Shown here: positions 62,197 to 64,000 of the stretch, piece after piece
Numbering within the stretch: position 1 is the stretch's first letter
Layout: each line of letters starts with the position of its first letter
Source: GCA-002282575 sp964519885
GTDB lineage: Bacteria > Pseudomonadota > Gammaproteobacteria > Thiomicrospirales > Thiomicrospiraceae
Reading direction: 5' to 3'
Assembly: GCA_964519885.1 (NCBI GenBank)
Contig: CAZFLX010000001.1
Location: forward strand, 62,001 to 126,000
Length of the DNA: 64,000 bases
Notes under the pieces: generated by a model
Told to the model about the DNA's origin: nothing
Seen by the model: only the letters and a program-made list of their open reading frames with translations
Database searches by the model: none
Translations under genes and position numbers: made by a program

Positions 62197-64000
62197 TTAT
62201 GATTTTGCTTCTAGTTCCGCCCACAAATCCATTGCTTGTTCAATCGCCTGTTCAATTTCATGCAAACGCTGCTGAATCGGTTCTAACTTATTTTTATCGG
62301 CAAATACCGAAGCGTCCGATAGCTTCTCGCTTAAATTGGCTTGTTCTGCTTCAAGCGCGGCAATGGTTTCTGGTAGTGTATCCAATTGCTTTTGCTCTTT
62401 GTATGACAATTTAGCTTTTTTTACCGGTTGCTGAGACACACCCAAAGGCACACTGTCCACCGCTTTAACGGGTTTGAGGCTTTCTGCAGCCGCTTGAGGT
62501 TCGGGCACATACTGATGCTTAATCATCGCCCAGTCTTCGTAACCACCCGCCACTTCGACAATGCGACCATCGCCAACAAAAGCCAGACTTTGCGTCACCA
62601 CGTTATCGACAAAGCTACGGTCATGGCTAACCAGTAATACCGTGCCTTGGTAATTCTGAATCAGCTCTTCCAGTAATTCTAAGGTTTCTAAATCTAAGTC
62701 ATTAGTCGGTTCATCGAGGATTAGCATATTCGCTGGTTTGGTAAAGAGTTTTGCTAAGAGCAAACGAGCGCGCTCTCCGCCCGATAAACTACCCACCTTG
62801 ACGCGTGCACGATGTGGCGGAAACAAAAAGTCTTCTAAATAACCCAGAATGTGCTTTTTCTGACCGTTAATTTCGATAAAGTCAGTACCCTCTCGCACGG
62901 CATCAATCAGCATATCCTCATCATTCAGCACCGCGCGTTGCTGATCTAGGTAAGCGACTTGCAGTTGCGTACCCGTTTTGACGGTACCGCTATCGGGTTG
63001 AATTTCGCCCAATACCAGTTTAATGAAGGTGGTTTTACCCACGCCATTGGGACCAATCAAACCGACTTTATCGCCACGTTGAATGAGGGTAGAGACATCT
63101 TTGAAAATGGTCCAACCGTCATAAGCTAAGTTGACGTTTTCCAACTCAGCCACCAAAGCACCTGACTTCTTGCCCGTGTCCACCGAAATTTTCGCCATTC
63201 CCTGACGTTTACGACGCTCGGCTCGTTCACGACGCAACTGTTCCAACTGACGCACCCGACCTTCATTACGGGTACGACGTGCTTTAATGCCTTGACGAAT
63301 CCACACTTCTTCTTGCGCTAAATGTTTATCAAACAAGGCGTTAGTGACTTCTTCAGAGGCCAATTCTGCGGCTTTGCGTTCTTGATAGACACTAAAACTG
63401 CCCGGATAACGGCGTAACACGCCCCTATCTAACTCAAGCAATCCATTCACCGTATTATCTAAAAAACGTCGGTCATGACTAATCAAAATCACCGCACCAT
63501 TAAAATTCTTCAGTGTTTGCTCTAGCACTTCGATGCCTGCCACATCCAAGTGGTTAGTCGGCTCATCTAGTAGCAACACATCTGGCTTGGCAATTAACGC
63601 TTGGGCAATCGCTAAACGCTTTTTCCAACCACCCGACAAGTCATCGACTAAAATATCGCCCGCCAAACCAAAGCTCATAATGGCTTCATCGACAGCTGCA
63701 TCAACGCGCCAGCCATCGCGCAAATCGATCTGATGTTGCAGGTGTTGCATTTCTTCCATCAAGGCTTCATTTTCATAATCTTCTGCCATGGCAGCCGACA
63801 CCGCATAATAACGCTCAACCAAACCCGCGACCTCGGCGACACCTTGTGTCAGCACACTGCGGATGGTTTCGCCTTCACTGAACACACTTTCCTGCGGTAC
63901 GTAAATCATGTTGACGTCTTTTTGCACCACGCGTAAACCGCTATCTAAAGGTTGCGTCCCCGCAAGCACCTTGAGCATACTTGATTTTCCAGCGCCATTG
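62197..64000 (-). CDS. uup: ABC-F ATPase Uup, 5'-truncated by the window end
   Basis: About 600 residues are in view; the frame runs to the window edge through NGAGKSSMLK, the P-loop of the first ABC domain. Two ABC domains: DDLSGGWKKRLAIAQALIA with LLLDEPTNHLDV, and GPNGVGKTTFIKLV, SGGERARLLLAKL and LILDEPTNDLDL. The C-terminal coiled coil (from about SYKEQKQLDTLPETIAALE) is typical of Uup, which acts on ribosomes and influences transposon excision in E. coli. It is 13 bases upstream of the ParA-type gene. Confidence 0.94.
   Translation of the reverse strand, partial: NGAGKSSMLKVLAGTQPLDSGLRVVQKDVNMIYVPQESVFSEGETIRSVLTQGVAEVAGLVERYYAVSAAMAEDYENEALMEEMQHLQHQIDLRDGWRVDAAVDEAIMSFGLAGDILVDDLSGGWKKRLAIAQALIAKPDVLLLDEPTNHLDVAGIEVLEQTLKNFNGAVILISHDRRFLDNTVNGLLELDRGVLRRYPGSFSVYQERKAAELASEEVTNALFDKHLAQEEVWIRQGIKARRTRNEGRVRQLEQLRRERAERRKRQGMAKISVDTGKKSGALVAELENVNLAYDGWTIFKDVSTLIQRGDKVGLIGPNGVGKTTFIKLVLGEIQPDSGTVKTGTQLQVAYLDQQRAVLNDEDMLIDAVREGTDFIEINGQKKHILGYLEDFLFPPHRARVKVGSLSGGERARLLLAKLFTKPANMLILDEPTNDLDLETLELLEELIQNYQGTVLLVSHDRSFVDNVVTQSLAFVGDGRIVEVAGGYEDWAMIKHQYVPEPQAAAESLKPVKAVDSVPLGVSQQPVKKAKLSYKEQKQLDTLPETIAALEAEQANLSEKLSDASVFADKNKLEPIQQRLHEIEQAIEQAMDLWAELEAKS

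Overview
This 64 kb window is a dense, mostly housekeeping stretch of a proteobacterial chromosome, most likely from a gammaproteobacterium, though a betaproteobacterium is not excluded. The gene order argues for this: pepA-holC-valS divergent from lptFG, def-fmt-rsmB followed by ntrYX and trkAH, argC-erpA beside anmK and an M23 peptidase, and nrdR-ribD-ribE-ribB-ribH-nusB-thiL. A CbbR-type regulator, a SoxH-like Tat-exported metallo-hydrolase, a secreted DsrE-fold protein, a two-domain PPK2 and a short citrate synthase suggest a sulfur-oxidising autotroph, possibly Thiomicrospira/Hydrogenovibrio-like. That lifestyle is inference: no rbc, sox core or dsr core genes are present. I recognised no rRNA, tRNA, CRISPR array, insertion sequence or prophage.

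Layout. 1-8.1 kb: the 3' end of a pilU-like gene, then rpe-gph-trpE-uvrB (minus) divergent from psiE-purC-bioD and a small coiled-coil membrane protein, closing in a strongly structured intergenic region. 8-13.4 kb: glnE (minus) divergent from ispA-queD-pilD, then a DUF3579 gene. 13.5-20.5 kb: a minus-strand run glyA, nrdR-ribD-ribE-ribB-ribH-nusB-thiL for folate C1 units, NrdR control, riboflavin and thiamine phosphate. 20.7-29.9 kb: a secreted metallo-hydrolase, glyQS, a peptidoglycan endopeptidase and anmK from a divergent promoter carrying a CRP-like palindrome, then gltA-erpA-argC. 30-43.4 kb: dprA-topA (minus) divergent from def-fmt-rsmB-DUF4390-ntrY-ntrX-trkA-trkH. 43.4-51.2 kb: lptFG divergent from pepA-holC-valS and an SH3 envelope protein. 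51.3-56.3 kb: short single genes bounded by terminators (a lipoprotein, a yjfB-like gene with a sigma-28-type promoter, a TerB-like protein), then ilvD and argA. 56.3-64 kb: the Tat metallo-hydrolase, sufE, cbbR, PPK2, the DsrE-like protein, an unusual ParA-type ATPase with an Mrr-like N-terminus, and uup.

The points most worth a second look are: (i) a family of 80-190 bp intergenic palindromic repeats whose end coincides with the TAA stop codon of rpe, ribB, glyA and ilvD and whose stems covary between copies; (ii) the ParA ATPase with an apparently inactivated Mrr/restriction-endonuclease-like N-terminal domain; (iii) an NtrX-type regulator whose AAA+ domain has lost the GAFTGA loop and has an altered Walker B; (iv) an exact CRP core palindrome inside a sigma-70 promoter; (v) a sigma-28-type promoter before a tiny orphan motility gene.
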